Below, piece by piece: positions 22,901-36,100 of a stretch of DNA of 64,000 nt (position 1 is the stretch's first letter; every line of letters starts with the position of its first letter). A program made the translations under genes and the position numbers. The stretch lies in contig VXBM01001008.1 of NCBI GenBank assembly GCA_013400155.1, positions 209,704 to 273,703 on the forward strand, in the 5' to 3' direction. This stretch comes from Helopsaltes ochotensis (Eukaryota; Chordata; Aves; Passeriformes; Locustellidae). The notes under the pieces were generated by a model, which made no database searches, was not told where the DNA came from, and saw only the letters and a program-made list of their open reading frames with translations.

Positions 22901-25900
22901 GTCAGCAAGAGCATCCTGCCCCAAGACAGCAGTATCTTGGCTTGGCTCTGAAGTTGGGGCTCCCTGGAAAAAAAATGCTAAGGGAACATATGCTTGATTT
23001 CAGGCATTGCCGGAGGTGTCCTGAGTCATGAAATTGCAGCCTGGGGGAAGTAAAGCTAAGCCATGCCGGTCTGTTTTCATCACCATGAGGACCACAACAC
23101 CCAACAGTCTCTCTGCCATGCTGCCACCTGGAAAATGATATTGTCTGTCTCACAAGTAGATGTACAGTGGGGTGAAACTGGAGGAATGCTGGGAGATCAA
23201 CAGTTCAGTCCCAAGCTTGTGTTGTCTCCCTGAAGACCATCGTGCAGTGCACAATGGGGTGCCTGACCAGATTTCCCTGTTGAAGTAGTTGAAGTATGGC
23301 ACTGTGGTGTGGCCACAGCTTACTCTGCAGCGGCTAATCCTTGTGTTCGTGCTACTGGTGCAGCAGGGGCTGCAAATCAGCCAGTGCAGGATCTGCAGAA
23401 ACCCCAATAAGTTTCTGGTGTGAACATGCCACAGCTGCATTGGTCCAGCGCTTTGCCTGCCCAGGCCCTTGGGTAGGTGTAAAGGATGGCTATGATTCCT
23501 TCCTTCCCCACAGCTCCTCCAGAGGCAATCTCTGGCCTCGCACAGGGAAGCAAGAACCTTTTGTTCAGAGACAGACTCTGAGATAAGAACTTGCAGGAAA
23601 TTAGGAACCTGTAAGTACCCCTGAATCCAAATTCCCAGGGTGTAGACTGAACCAAACAATCATGGAATTAACTAGAACCTACTCTAATTTAGAGTGGGTA
23701 GGGTCCCAAAAGTAAGAGTTCAAATTCTGAGCAGGTCAGATGTTACTGCTAAGCTGCTCCTGCAGGTTGAGGTGACATGGATCCAGCTTGCCTGAGTTTC
23801 TAAAGTGATGTGTCTGAGACTTGACATTTTGCCCTGGCCTGCTTTCTGTCTTGTAAAGACTATTCTCAGTTCCCTCCTCCTTCTCTCCTCCTTGTCTTTT
23901 CAAACTTATCACTACCATGTTTTATATATATTTAGACCCTTATACATGAAAATTAAAAAAAAAAATTCTAGGCTGATGGTGTCCCATTGAATCTGTCATC
24001 TCCTGTTACTCTGTGTGACATGACAGACCCTGATATGGATATGATGTATTATGACATGACACATGACACCAGTTACCCAACATTGTACCTCATTAGAGGC
24101 AACCATAAAGGCATAAACCAGGGGTGAGCCACTCCTATTAATCTCTTGTTCCTTTTACCACCATCATTTGCTGTTCATGAGGTTGTTTCAGGTTTTTCCC
24201 CTTGGACAGTCTCATAATTGTTTTTGAGTGCAGATAAGGAATAAAAAGGGAAAAAACTACTCTGAAAGGTTAAAACCCATCACACTCTTTTCTCTGTAAA
24301 CATAGACATAATATCTTTTGAAACAGTTCTAATTAATCCCTTCTTAATATCTAGAAGGAAAATAAGAATTTATATATCCCTGACAGCACAATCCAGATTT
24401 AATTATTTCCTGACTACAGAATGGGTTGATCAGAATTACTGTCTGCCAGATAGGAAAAAAATTGTTGTGAAAGGTGCTGGGTTCACCTTTAGCCAGAGTT
24501 TGGCAAAAAAATTTGACCATTCCCAAATCACATTCCCATGTTTTCTGTCAAATCTGCTGGAGAGAAAAAATGCAAATGCTGATGCAGGCAAGAAAGATTA
24601 TTGTTACTGTTCCTTCTAGTTTCCCCCTGTGCCTGATAAATGACATCTCTGAATTTTGCTTTCTACTTTTGCCTAACAAATATCATCGGAACAAACCTGC
24701 ATTGTTTTTGTTCAAAGCTGTGTGTGGAAAGCAATCGAGGCTGTTTCTGCAGAGCTCATATGTTCCAAGGACAGGAAGAGGCTGCTATGAAGGTGGATAT
24801 TTATTAGCCACAGTAGATTAGCCTCAGTCTGAATCTCAGTTATTGCAGCTGACACTGACTGTCTCTTTGTGTTCTGTGTGGGCACTCTCTGGGTTGTACT
24901 AACATCCTGGACCTGGCTAACAATTCCTGCTCAGTGTGTGGTGACTACAGCTCATGAAACACCAAGGCTGTCTCTCTATTCTTTCATAAAATTTCAGTAG
25001 CAGAGAGGATGAATGAGAAATGGATGTTTATAAAACTGTGGGAAGCAGTAAGAGGCAAATCAATCAATACCAATAGCAGATCAGACACCTGGAGACAAGC
25101 TGCTCCCTGCTGCAGTTAAATCAAAATCTGGGGATACAGCTGCAAACTTTTGTTTGTTGTATATTTCCCACTGGATAGAAGAGTGTATGCATCATTGTGA
25201 CTCAGGTGACTCACTGAGCTCAGGTAAGTGAAGATATTTCAGACGAATGTAATTTATGTTCCTTGACAACATCTGGCATCATGAAGAGACTGTGTGTGCT
25301 AAGAAAACCTTCACCTGAGTTCACTGCACTGAACCAGTTATGACTGGCAGTAACCAGCAGACGTTTGCATGCTCAAAACACACATTTGGCTCAATTGTCA
25401 CCTTTAATGTCCTTCTCATTGAACAAACTAAAAATAAAGTAAAAGTGGTAAAAATGACACTAAGCTGGCTCATTCAGGCTGGAATGATCCTTTGATGACT
25501 ACGCAGATGTGGGATGGTGCTGTCTTGGTGCCACACCTGAAGAGGAATAAATATTCTTGATCTTTTACATTGGCATTCTATAACCTTTGGTTTAAAGAGA
25601 AAGATGGGGTATTTTAAGGATTGGTTTTACATTTTGGACCTTATGGTCCTGCTACTAAGCTTGCTATTTCTAGACAAATACACTCCACAAAGCAGACAGC
25701 TTGTTTTCTGTTTGAAGAATGTCAGTAAAAGAAATCTGAGCCACTCACCTTGACTAATTGGTACAGCAAATTATGGGATGTGTTAATATGAAGGAGATTA
25801 ACAATATCCTTAAAATCCTCAATCAAAATTATTTCCCAACATTTGTTTGCATATTTATGACTTATGTTGGAGCAAAATATAAAGCCCTGTAGAAAAGCTA

Positions 25901-28900
25901 CTAACCCTTTTCAATCTGCTGAGCTTTTTCTCTTTATTTGGTGTGTTTGCCACTGAGCTTGTGACAACTTTGGCAGTTCATTATAAAATAATGAACTTCC
26001 TCTAACTCTGTGGGGCTTTTTCATCTTTAAGTGCCCTAAATAACTAGTGAGTGAGCTATATACATAGGCGGGGTTTTTTTCACTGCATATTCCCCATCTA
26101 TAATGCCTTTATTTTGACACTGCAGGCGTTAAGAGCTGCCTAACACAGCAAACACTTCCATAGTGAGGTGCCAGCAAATTCTTGGTTATAGGAGAGCTCA
26201 TTCTGCAAAAAAAAAGATGTGTTCAAGGGCAGCCACCAGCTGCCAGACAGTCCATCTGTAGGATCCATTCCTCTGACTTTTGCTTTCACCTACCATAGGC
26301 TGGTTTAGGGAGGTAAACCTGCTGCTAGGTTTCCTTCTGCTGATTTGTACCCTAAATTACCAGCTATCCCTCCACACAACATTTCAGTTGTCAAGCCCAA
26401 CTCTAGTATGACAAATCCATTTGCTGGAAGGCCATATAAGGATTAGTTGTTGCAGTGATGCCTGAAGCACAATGCTCTTGATCGGGCAGGTATTATAACA
26501 AGAGAACAATCCATGGCATACTAAAGTCATAGTAAATATTTCCACTAATACAAATGGATTGAATTAGGACTTGAAAAATCTTTTCGGCAGACGTTTTTCT
26601 TCAAGCATAGTTTCTTTACTAATGGTAATGACACATACCTCTTTAAAACCAAAAATCAAAAAAACTACTTGTTACTTGGGAGAGGAGACCACCTCCCTCC
26701 TGGCTACGTGTGAGCTGTTTAGCTTAGTAAGGACTATACAGGACACTCGATGAGGAGAAGGACCCAAAAGAGGGCCTTTGTTTATTCTTTCTTTCTTAAG
26801 TAGACCGCAGGTCCATGCTAGGGATTGGATGAGAAGGTGAACACCTCTCATCTCTAACTGGCCCAGCTGACAGTCAGTCAGTACAATTTGCATCTAAAGG
26901 TATGTGATGTTTACCAATCCATTTCCTAAAACAAACCTTATCTTACAGATACACTAGCGTGGGAATAGCAAAGTACTGCCTAAATATTGAGAATTCTGAC
27001 TCCATTCTAAAAGCTAAGAAACGCATCAGAAAGGCTGCAAAAATCAGGGCAACAGCTACGCCCTCCTTTCAGGTTGTTGCTAAGAGTGATAAAGAGTCAT
27101 GCTCAGCCCTCTGGTAGAAGGCACCAGAAATGTGTCTGGAGGTGCTCTGGTGGTCGTTGGTGGTCAAACTTCGGGTGATCTTTGATCAGCGACATGCGAC
27201 ATTCCTTTCCCATGGTGTGCCACAGCAGGAATTTTTGTCTGGATGCATTAACCAGGATTTGATAACCAGATCTTACCTCTGGTAGCCCTGCAGTTAGCAC
27301 CTTCCTGTCTCAAATTCCTCCTTTTTCTACTTCACTCAAGCACCCACAGTGGTGACTTTTCTCGTGGCAAGTTCTTTCTGTGGCCTTGGCAGTGTTTGAA
27401 ACAGACAGCTGTGCTCTTCAAGTCCTCCCAGCTGTGGAGAAGAAGGGATGTTTCAGCAGCATTCGATCATTTGGTGGGGCTGGACAACACGAAGTATAGC
27501 TGAGTTTCTGTCCAAAGGGCAATTTGAAGTTCTTACCTCTGTCCTGGATCTCCCCGAAGCCTTTTCCTTCACTTGTCTGGATTGCAGCCCCTTTGCCTCC
27601 ATCTGCTTGATGATGGGAGAGAGGAAGGTGAGAGGCAGCTGCATACCTGGAAGGGGAGTGGGTCTGTAAGATCTGCCTACTGCCAGCTAAAACCACTCGT
27701 TTTACTTTAAAATCTCCTTCGAAGGAAAGAAGATCTTTCTCTCTTTGTTCTCAGTAATGGCTGGGCTGTGACACAGGTGCAAGGCAGCTCTAGCACCAGC
27801 TAAACTCAAGAGCCTGAAAAGCAGCTCCTAAGGGAGGGAGTCCTAGGAAGACAGCTGCAATCCTAGAAGCAGAAGGAGTGTGCCCCAGGTCCTAAGTTAC
27901 CTTCAATTTTTAACTGGCGTTTTCCATTGCAGAGAACTGCTGCAAGGTCTTCACTGCTGTTTTAGTCCTTACCTGAGCATCTGCAAGATGTGGACAAGCC
28001 TGCACAGGGTCAGACGGGTTACTAGAGAGACAAAAAATCCATTGTTTATAAAGGTGGTCTCTCTGCCAGCTTCATTTATCTACAAGGGTATCAAGGATGC
28101 TGAAAACAGCCTGGAGGGAGAAGATGAAACTGAGTTTTAAAGGCATGTGACAATGTCTGTATAATCCCAACAGATTAGCCACTACTCCTACATACCACAG
28201 CGATTTCTGTTCCTGTGATTCCCTGTATGTCAGCCTGATATCGTATGTGGGCAAGGGAAGACATCTGAACAATTAGGGAGTGGTACAAAAGACAAGCCCA
28301 ATGTCTCAGATTGTATGTGAACATGTACAGCACAAAGCTGCTTTGAAACAAGGGCCTGATATCTCCTCCCAGGGCCACTTGCCTGGAGTTATCCCTCCTT
28401 GTGTGTGCAGGCATATTGCTAGAAAACTGCCGTATTCTTGTGCCTGGATTCAGCTGCTTCATGACCTGAGGGTGGCAGGAAGGGAAGCTGCACAGCTGGA
28501 TGGCTGTCACCACTTTTGTGCCTGCCAGGGGCTGACGGAGAGGAAGGCTGTCCCATTAACCCCATCCTCTGTAAACCTTTGCTGGCAGGTGATGATCACA
28601 CACCAAGACCTCTCTATCTCCATGCAAATTCATGCTTCTCAAAGGCTGTCACCACCAGCACTACTAGAAAATGCTCGACATTCTAGGAGGGGACAGGCAG
28701 ATGAGGAACCATCACCGTGCACCCATGAGTGAGCCCTAGCTGGATCTCCAGGACAGGCAATCATCAGGGCAGGACTGCAGCTAACCAGAACTGGGCTGAA
28801 ACCTGAAACACCCTCTTGTCTTCCAGTTCTGACTTCAGCTCTGGTCTGGAACAGAAAAGCCTTTGGTACAGGATGCTGCCTACCTAAAATGGACCAAAGA

Positions 28901-29764
28901 CTAGATAAAAGTTATCTTGCCAGTCTTGCCTTGGGTGACACGCACAATGTTTTCTTGAAAGTCCTTTGACCATGCAGTTTAATTGTTTCCTCTTGTGAGC
29001 AAGACAGTGAAGACTCAATTAAGTGGAATTTTTTTCTGTTCACAGAAAAGAAATTGTCTTTTATTTCTAATTGTCTTTTTCTCTAGCTGGTTCTGGTTCT
29101 GTTGTAGCAAGGCCTCAAATACTATTGAAGAAAGTCCACTGATGTAAAAATTTATGTCATCCTTGTTTTTCTCAGAAAAACTTGGGAACATATTTTATAA
29201 AAGCTTATGCTCGCTTTACTTAAATTTTGGACCAAGCAAAGCCAACAAAGTATTTTTAATACCAGCAGAGAGGCAGCTGGATACAATGCAGAAAAAGGAA
29301 GAAAAGAAGAAACACTAAACTTACTGCAGTGCTATAGTACGTGTAATGTAATAGGTTCCCTGTGACATCAATAAGGTTTAGGCATGCTTAGCTCTGTAGG
29401 CTTCTTCTAAAGTTTTTGAATATGTAAAGGCAGAATTTACTTTGGTTTCAATGGCTGAGCTTTATTAAGATGAAGTCTAAAGTTTTTTAAAGCATAAGTA
29501 AAAACAATAGAGTTGTTAAAGTACTGGGGAGAGAGTCTAACTGTAATCACGTCCAGAAGGATTTGAACTGAAGGATAAATTTTAAAAACTGTGGAAAACA
29601 ATAGCCCATTACAATGGCAAAACCCATCAGCTGAAGAAAGCAGGGCAGACATGGTCAAGGCACTGTGCTTAAAGGATATCCATAAGATACACACATACAG
29701 TAACAGAGAGTGACATTCTTCATGTTGTATCAGTTTAAAAATCCAGATAGATCTAGATATAGAT
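22901..29764. other. Unique non-coding DNA
   Basis: About 6.9 kb without a supportable gene. The longest open frame of the window lies here (reverse, 23150-23659, 169 codons). It has no recognisable domain and a Cys-, Ser- and Trp-rich composition of the kind chance frames give, so it is not called. An AP-1-like pair at 25198-25213 is listed separately. The stretch 26672-26893 read on the minus strand has an AATAAA and could be a decayed LTR end, but the case is weak. Confidence 0.55.
25198..25213. promoter_or_regulatory. Two adjacent AP-1-like sites
   Basis: The consensus AP-1/Maf core TGACTCA occurs at 25198-25204 and again at 25207-25213, nine bases apart and in the same orientation. ACTGAGCTCAGGT follows, containing a further half-site-like TGAGCTCA. 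Tandem AP-1 sites are typical of enhancers, but a 7-bp word appears by chance and binding is only an inference. Confidence 0.35.
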
Positions 29765-30150
29765 GTCAGCTACTAGGACAACCAGGCTTCATCGCCCATG
29801 GACATCAGCACAGCCAGCACCTGTCTGCTCAGCAGGTTGTGTGCCTCGTGGTGAAGGGATGAACATGATCCGCTCCTGCGAGCCCCCGCCGCCCCCGTGC
29901 TCGGGCACCAGCAGCCCGCAGCCCTCGGTGCGCCTCCCACCAGGCTGTGCCAGCACATGGAGGGCAGTCAGGGGAGGCAACTTATAATTATTTGGTGCAG
30001 ATTGCAGATGGTCACTTCATTAGCATCGATGCAGAGGCACCCCTCGCGCGGTGTGGGGTCGCCTTTGTCCCTCTGCAGAGAGGGAGGGCTGGCTTGTCCT
30101 GATCTTTTAATGCCTCTCCCAGGGCTTGATTCGAGGAGGTGCTGAGCAAG
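29765..30150. other. Isolated GC- and CpG-bearing patch
   Basis: Within AT-rich surroundings this stretch of about 390 bases is GC-rich and holds a concentration of CpGs, including GAGCCCCCGCCGCCCCCGTG, GCTCGGGCACC, CCTCGGTGCGCC and CCCTCGCGCGGTGTGGGGTCG. The middle (29985-30040) is instead AT-rich and contains TTATAATTATTTGG, CAGATGG and CATTAGCATCGATG, words that resemble homeodomain, E-box and POU sites. Overlapping frames of 60-80 codons exist on both strands, but none gives a protein I recognise. Candidates are a small orphan CpG islet with an enhancer, an unrecognised first exon, or a decayed retrocopy. Confidence 0.45.
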
Positions 30151-30815
30151 GTCTCTTACATTAAAGTAGAAAATATCAAATTAAAACCCCTTTGGGATAG
30201 AGGCTTGAAAAGGAAATTAGAGAATGGAATTTCTGCATCATAAAATATTAGGAACAGAGTGCATTAAATTGCTCCTAAATGGTGACAAAGGAGATCTGTT
30301 TCAATGTCTGTTTTATAATTGTTTTAACTAAAGGATGTGTCTGTCTTGTGGGGTATTTACTGTTAATTCCAAAAGCACAAATATTGGTGGTGTGTTACCA
30401 TTAGGCCACTACACTAATTTTTAATGAAACAACAATCAAGTTGTGTATGTTCTGCTTCTAATATTTATTTACTTGCTAAAACCAGATCTTTTATTGAGAG
30501 TGGTTTCATGCATTCTTTCACCAGTCAAGTCAACATTACTGTCTTTTTAAAACAGCTGTAAATCTCTTTGATTGGGACTTGAGGCTGGAATCATTCGTGC
30601 TGTGTTAAACTAAACTGTCTTATCTCCTTGAGTGCTATGCAGCCTCTAGCATGTCCAGAGCTGCATCTGTCCATGGCCTAAGGAGGCCAATATTTGAAAG
30701 CTATTAATAAAGACATTTGGGGAGGAGATGGAGACACGCCTTTAACCCTCAGTACAATGTGTTAGGAGAGATGACAGAGTAGGAGAGGCATGGTTTTTCA
30801 TTTTCAAGGATAAGG
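30151..30815. other. Unique non-coding DNA
   Basis: About 660 AT-rich bases in which I see no gene, repeat family or notable motif. Confidence 0.5.
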
Positions 30816-30932
30816 GGTTTTCTCTCTCTCTCTCTTTTCTTTCTGTTTTTCTTGGGGTTTTTTTGTTTTTTGTTTTTGTTTTTGTTTTTTTTTTGTTTTG
30901 TTTTTTGTTTTTTTTGTTTTTTGTTTTTTTTC
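30816..30932. repeat. Pyrimidine/T-rich low-complexity tract
   Basis: The tract begins as a (TC)n run at about 30820-30836 and continues as T-runs interrupted by single G, of (TTTTTG)n type, to 30932. On the minus strand it reads as an A-rich tract whose open frames give an artefactual Lys/Asn/Gln-rich protein. No element body adjoins the A-rich side in an obvious way, so it is listed as a simple repeat and not as a retroposon tail. Confidence 0.95.
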
Positions 30933-32847
30933 AAAGGAATGCAGGTTGAGGAACATCTGCACCACCAGATTGAGGGTTAGCCCATAAAAAGGTTTCAAAA
31001 AAAAAAGGAGGAAAAAACAAAATTGCCATGAAACTGACTACCAACAGCACCACAGCAGGGAGATCCAAACTCTGAAGGCTCCTTCTTCCCTTCCTGCCCC
31101 AAGCTGCTGAACTGCAGACAGAGGGGAGACCCTTCCATGGGTCTGGAGCACCCTGGAAGCTTCCACAGGACTTAATTAAGTAGGGAAAATATAAAGCACC
31201 TTTACATGGGACCAAGACGCCCTTTGCATGGGGTATTCCTGTCTTCTGACCCATGCTGAATCTGTTGTTTTGCTGTTGAGGTGGCCAAAAGAGAGTTTCA
31301 AACTGGTCCCGTCACACCTTAATTAGTATTAGACGGGAAGTCAAGTACCATTGCAATTACTGCATTTAGTGCATCTCAACGTGCGTGCTGAGGAGCAAGT
31401 CCTTGGTGAAAAACTTTTGTGGGAAGCAGTATTAAAAATCTCCAGGCTGCTGGGGACAAGAGGCAGTAACTTCCTCAGCTATCCAAAAGTCAGGCATCTG
31501 AGCCTCTGTACGGTCAACACTCAGAACCAGGCCATGTCCAGAGCAGAGTTACCGCATCCTTTGTGGCCACATATCCAGAAGGCAACTTAATTCCTTCCTG
31601 AGTGACAACTGGACAAGGCACTGGAGACACATAACATCGCTCTGACTTCAGCCCCTACAGAGATGGGTTTCACCCAGAGCAGCATCTGGGGCTTTGTCGT
31701 GGCAAACTTACAGGCACTGATTTATGGTGTACCTCATAAAACCAGGATGGACACAAGGAAGGGAAGCTGGGAGATTACTCTAGAAAGAATACTTGCTCCT
31801 GGTTTCCCTCCAACTCTGCGGGAGATATTACCTTTCCAGTGCAGAAGGTGTTGGTGACATGGACCAAACAGTTGTATGCCCCTGTCTGTTCTCTTTCTAC
31901 CCCTATGTGTCTGCTTTCAGGAGCCGCCTGTTTCTCACAACTCACCAAGTTGACCTACATGTTCCTCTTAGAGCTTATATCCAGAGTTTTCTGCCATGCT
32001 GTCTTCCAGGCTGGGCTACCAATATTTAAAATCAGGCAGCCAGAAAGTGCCGTGCTTGTGGTAGGGGAAAGGCAAACAAATTATCGCATTGCAAGACAGG
32101 GTATATACCTTTGCAGCTGTCATTGTTTATTACAGTAAAAGAGGGAAATGTCCCTCTTTCTTTGAAATCAAGATTTAGCCCCAGCTTTCCTTCCTGTTGT
32201 GGCTTCCTCTGCAGCAGGGAAAACTCAAACACCTCAACTCCCTCTGCTGTCACCTCAGCCTTTTTATCTCCACAACATCTGCCAAAGTAAAATGAAAATC
32301 CAAGTACTATCTCCTACCAAAGTCCTCAGGGAGCACAGCACTGGTGAGATAGAAAAGCTCAGCCTTGCCCCTGAGAAGAGCAAAACTTATCTCAAAAGAG
32401 AAGTTCAAGCATGGATGGTAAGTTCTTTCAGAGACAAATATGACAGTTTTCTCACTGACAAAACTTTGCTTTACACCTGGTATTTGATGTCTGTTTAAAT
32501 TAGGAATTTCACCGTGTTTTTGGATCACTTACCTATGTGACAAGGATGTAAAACACATGATAAACTGAAGTCACACAAACTTCACAGGATTTACATCAAG
32601 ATGTCAAATTGTTGCTACGCAAAAATCTCAGAGTGATGAGACCTGCTTCTTCAATGCCAAGTCTGGAAAGCCTCAGTGAAATCATCATTCTCTGGATAGC
32701 ACATAAATAGGTTCACTCAGCAGCACTTCAAATTCTATCCTCACCCAAAAAGCTCAGAAGCGTTACAGCTCAGAAGCTGTAGTTAATTTTCCTGGCCTCC
32801 AAAATGCCTTTAGCTTTTCCTTCCATAACAGTCTCCTTTGTTAACTT
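30933..32847. other. Unique non-coding DNA
   Basis: About 1.9 kb with several short overlapping frames (up to 107 codons) and no recognisable product. The sequence is of medium GC content without CpG clustering. Confidence 0.5.
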
Positions 32848-32904
32848 TGGGGTTTTTTTGTTCCGTGTTTTTGGGTGTTTTTTTTGTTGTTTTTTTTTTT
32901 TTTT
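32848..32904. repeat. T-rich low-complexity tract
   Basis: A run of T with scattered G (GGGGTTTTTTTGTT ... GGGTGTTTTTTTTGTTG) ends in about 16 consecutive T before CAGCCACAG. The T-run followed by CAG also resembles a splice acceptor, but no exon frame follows that I can support. Confidence 0.9.
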
Positions 32905-33050
32905 CAGCCACAGAAATTACAAAAAAAGAAAAACATTATGAATCGATGCTGCAGTTATAATAGGTCTAACAACACATTCAAACCAATGTGTGACAATTAA
33001 AATTGGTTTAATTAATTTTATCCAGAATTCTGATGGTTTTATTCCAATGC

Positions 33051-33106
33051 AAATATTTCTATTTAAACTGAAAACCTCAAATATTTCTATTTCAACTGAA
33101 AAATTA
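33051..33106. repeat. Tandem duplication, 28-base unit, two copies
   Basis: Copy one at 33051-33078 and copy two at 33079-33106 both begin AAATATTTCTATTT. They agree at 23 of the first 24 bases (A to C at unit position 15) and diverge only in the last four. This is a simple local duplication with no known parent element. Confidence 0.9.
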
Positions 33107-36100
33107 TGAAGATAGGAAATTGCAATGGGAGGCTATGGAGTGTAGTCCCACAAAAATATATGCTTTTTTTTTTTTGACTACCAGTTTCTCTTACTTCTAA
33201 AATTCTCATCACTGCAGTAGCTGAGGACCCTGAAGTCCAGATCACATTTAGTTTCATTTCAGAAGTGCTACAGAGATTAAACACCTTGAAGATTAGATGA
33301 TATTGCATGATCTGCCCCATACATAATCATACAAAAACTTGAGCTCAGCTTCCCATTAATTCTGCATTGATTCACTTTAAACAGGCTCTAGATACAGGCG
33401 GAGACGTATTAATAATATTTTATTGTATTTTAACTCACTTCTGTTCTTATTAACTTGTTAATTTGTTTTAATGAATTATTTAATTTTTCTCATAAGATTT
33501 ATTAATGTGACAGACCATACTTTGACCTGTAGTTTTATATTATATCTCTGGCTGAGAAGAAAGGCCAAGGAAAAAAGTAGGAAGAATTTTTGTAGAGCGT
33601 CTTTGTTCCAGTTGTACTATGTTTCGTAATTTATTATTATAATTTTGTTGCCTTACTCTGCACAAGTAAATTAACCAATGGATGCCTAAGGACATGTAGC
33701 ACATGTTCCGGGTTTGTGGTGTAGGAGTGGATAAACAAAGATGGTAATATCAGCTAAAAGAGCACCACATCCCTCAAGGAGGGTTAATTTCTTTTCTTTG
33801 CACAATTCCAGTAAGAAATACTAACCCTTTAGATGAAGAAAGACATTTTTCCCCGTGAGGTTTAGGCAAGCAGGACATAGGCTGTCCAGTCTCAACCATT
33901 TTCCTCCCAATCAGCTTGCAACTGGGTGCAAAATCATGCTGTTTTGCAGTTCTCCTGCCTTCGTGTGACCTTCAGGATCGTTCTGCAGTGTTATTTCTTC
34001 AGCATCAAAAATCACAACAGACTTGGGCAGAATTGGCACCTGTGCTAGAAACCGCACCATCTCAAAGGAGCATAAGGAAATTGGTGAAGCAGAGAGATTA
34101 TCTCCCTTCAATTGAAAGTGATCCTTTCCTCAAACAGAAAGATTTCAGTGCCCCGCATTTAGTAGAAATGAAGAGAAATGTGTAAGCATTAAAAGTTTCA
34201 GCAGCATTACCTTTGGAATGAAAATTCTGCCATTGCCATTACATTCAGATCAGAATATTTTAATTGCTGCTATTCTTGTGACTCTTGGGCTTTGATCATG
34301 TTATATCCTATATCCTTTAACTATCCTATAGCCCTTTTCCCATTATGAAATCAAAATGCCTGTGTGAATCTACAGGGGGCAAAACAGACCCTGAATCCTA
34401 GATACACCTGAACCCTTTCCAAATAAGCACAAACCAGCACATTCCCTTATGCTCACAAGCTGTGGTGACTCGTCTAGGATCAAAGATTCACCAAACTTAA
34501 TTAAAAAAAATATATATTTGTTCAAGTAATTTATTCCCTGGTTTATGTTGATTTAAAGATACTGAGAAACAAAACCCCATCAATTCCTTGGCCCCTTTAC
34601 TTCACATTTACTCACCCTCTGTATTGAGAACTGCATTTTACTTCCTGTGTAAATTTCTGTGGTTTCAGCTTCCAGCCATCAGTTCTAATTCAGAGCCCTT
34701 CAATAGCCAGTAATTTTTTCTGTCTCGCACTCATACACCACAGCACAATTATCACTGTGACTCTCTTCACTGCTCTTATCTGTTCTTCCCACCTTCCCTT
34801 TACCATGTGAGCACAAGGTCTGCAGGTAGCACACCAGTATTGGTCTCACAAGGCATTCACAAAAGACTATTCCTTCTCTCTGTAGACCTGCTGAATACCA
34901 CAGGATGTTCATTTTCAGCTCCTTTTCTAAGCACTCTCTCCCTCCTCTGCCATACCCCACAGACACCCTCCCTCAGCTTGCATTTTTAGCAAGGAAATGC
35001 TTTTTTTAAAATGGTCCTATTCTTCCAAGATATTTAATCACTATGCAATTGTCCCCACTTATGTTTATCATTTACAGTTGTCTGCAAATTTTGCCAACAG
35101 TGATACAGATTACAATTCCAGAGCCCAGAAGAAAATGTTAAAGAATAAGATCTTTAATGTCCTCTAGGTTTTTTTTCCCTGTTGTTCAAAACCCACTGAA
35201 ATTTCTGTGTTTATACCTCCTCTTTTGTGATGTCTGCAGTACAGCTTTTTTTGGAGTGACATGACCTGCAATTTTTATTTCAAGTCGTGCTTCTCCTTCA
35301 TCTCCTGGATCCTGGCCTTCAGGCTGCCTGTGATCTAGGAACGTTTTCTGTCCTTTGGCAAAAATAACACATCTACAGAAGGACCAGAAGTTGTTCCTTC
35401 TGCTAACATGCCAATTCCTTTCACCTAGGTGGAAAAATATCAGCCCTAAATTCCCTCTCACAATTTCCTCTCGCTCATACGGTGTCAGTGACAAGGTCTC
35501 CATACACAGCTGTACCACCAAGAGCAGACTGATCTGCTGGAGGTATCAGATCTTGGGTTGATCAAAGGTTCAAGCCCTAGGTTCAAGGCTTGTGCTCTTC
35601 AGATGAAGCCACATAGCTGGAGGCAGACAAGGCAGGCAGCAGGGTAACCCTTGTGCGCAGCTTTTGGTTGAAGCAAGCCCGTATCTGCCTACTGGAGGCT
35701 GAGCAGACATATCCCCAGGGCTCAGTCAGCAGGGCTGTCTCTGTGCCTCCGTGGCCTCACCCTCCCCTCCAGCATACACCGGGACAGTCCAGGAGAAATC
35801 CAGAATTTACGCACTTAAGTGAATGGGGGGAAAATATGAAGCAGAGATGTGCCTGGCAGGCCTTTAACTGCAGCAAAAGTCTATAAGGAAGCATTTTTCT
35901 GTAGGGAGTGATAGCAAGGAGGAGTGTCCTGACTCCAGCTCCCCTGTGGGAGCAGCAGCATTCCAGCCAACAAAGACAATTCCTGAGACGAGTCAGAGAT
36001 AGAGTTGCATCCCAGGAACTGTATCACCACGGCTTTTTCTACTGTGCCTATACCTCACAGCCCTGTGCAACAGCCAGCTGCTTGGCTGAAGTAGCTGGAA

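Noticed and set aside
23150..23659. Longest open frame in the window (169 codons, minus strand)
   Set aside because: No recognisable domain, no supporting splice or promoter context, overlapping frames on both strands and chance-like composition. One or more frames of this size are expected in 64 kb.
28280..28732. 150-codon forward frame
   Set aside because: No domain or family recognised, overlapped by an opposite-strand frame, and no codon pattern distinguishing it from non-coding sequence.
30749..30998. Lys/Asn/Gln-rich reverse frames resembling a basic nuclear protein
   Set aside because: They are translations of the T/G low-complexity tract at 30816-30932.
32848..32930. T-run followed by CAG resembling a splice acceptor
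   Set aside because: No open frame with recognisable protein follows. T-rich simple repeats produce such strings by chance.
35186..35521. 111-codon reverse frame with a basic C-terminus
   Set aside because: No homology recognised, opposite-strand overlap, and no exon boundaries that would make it part of a gene.
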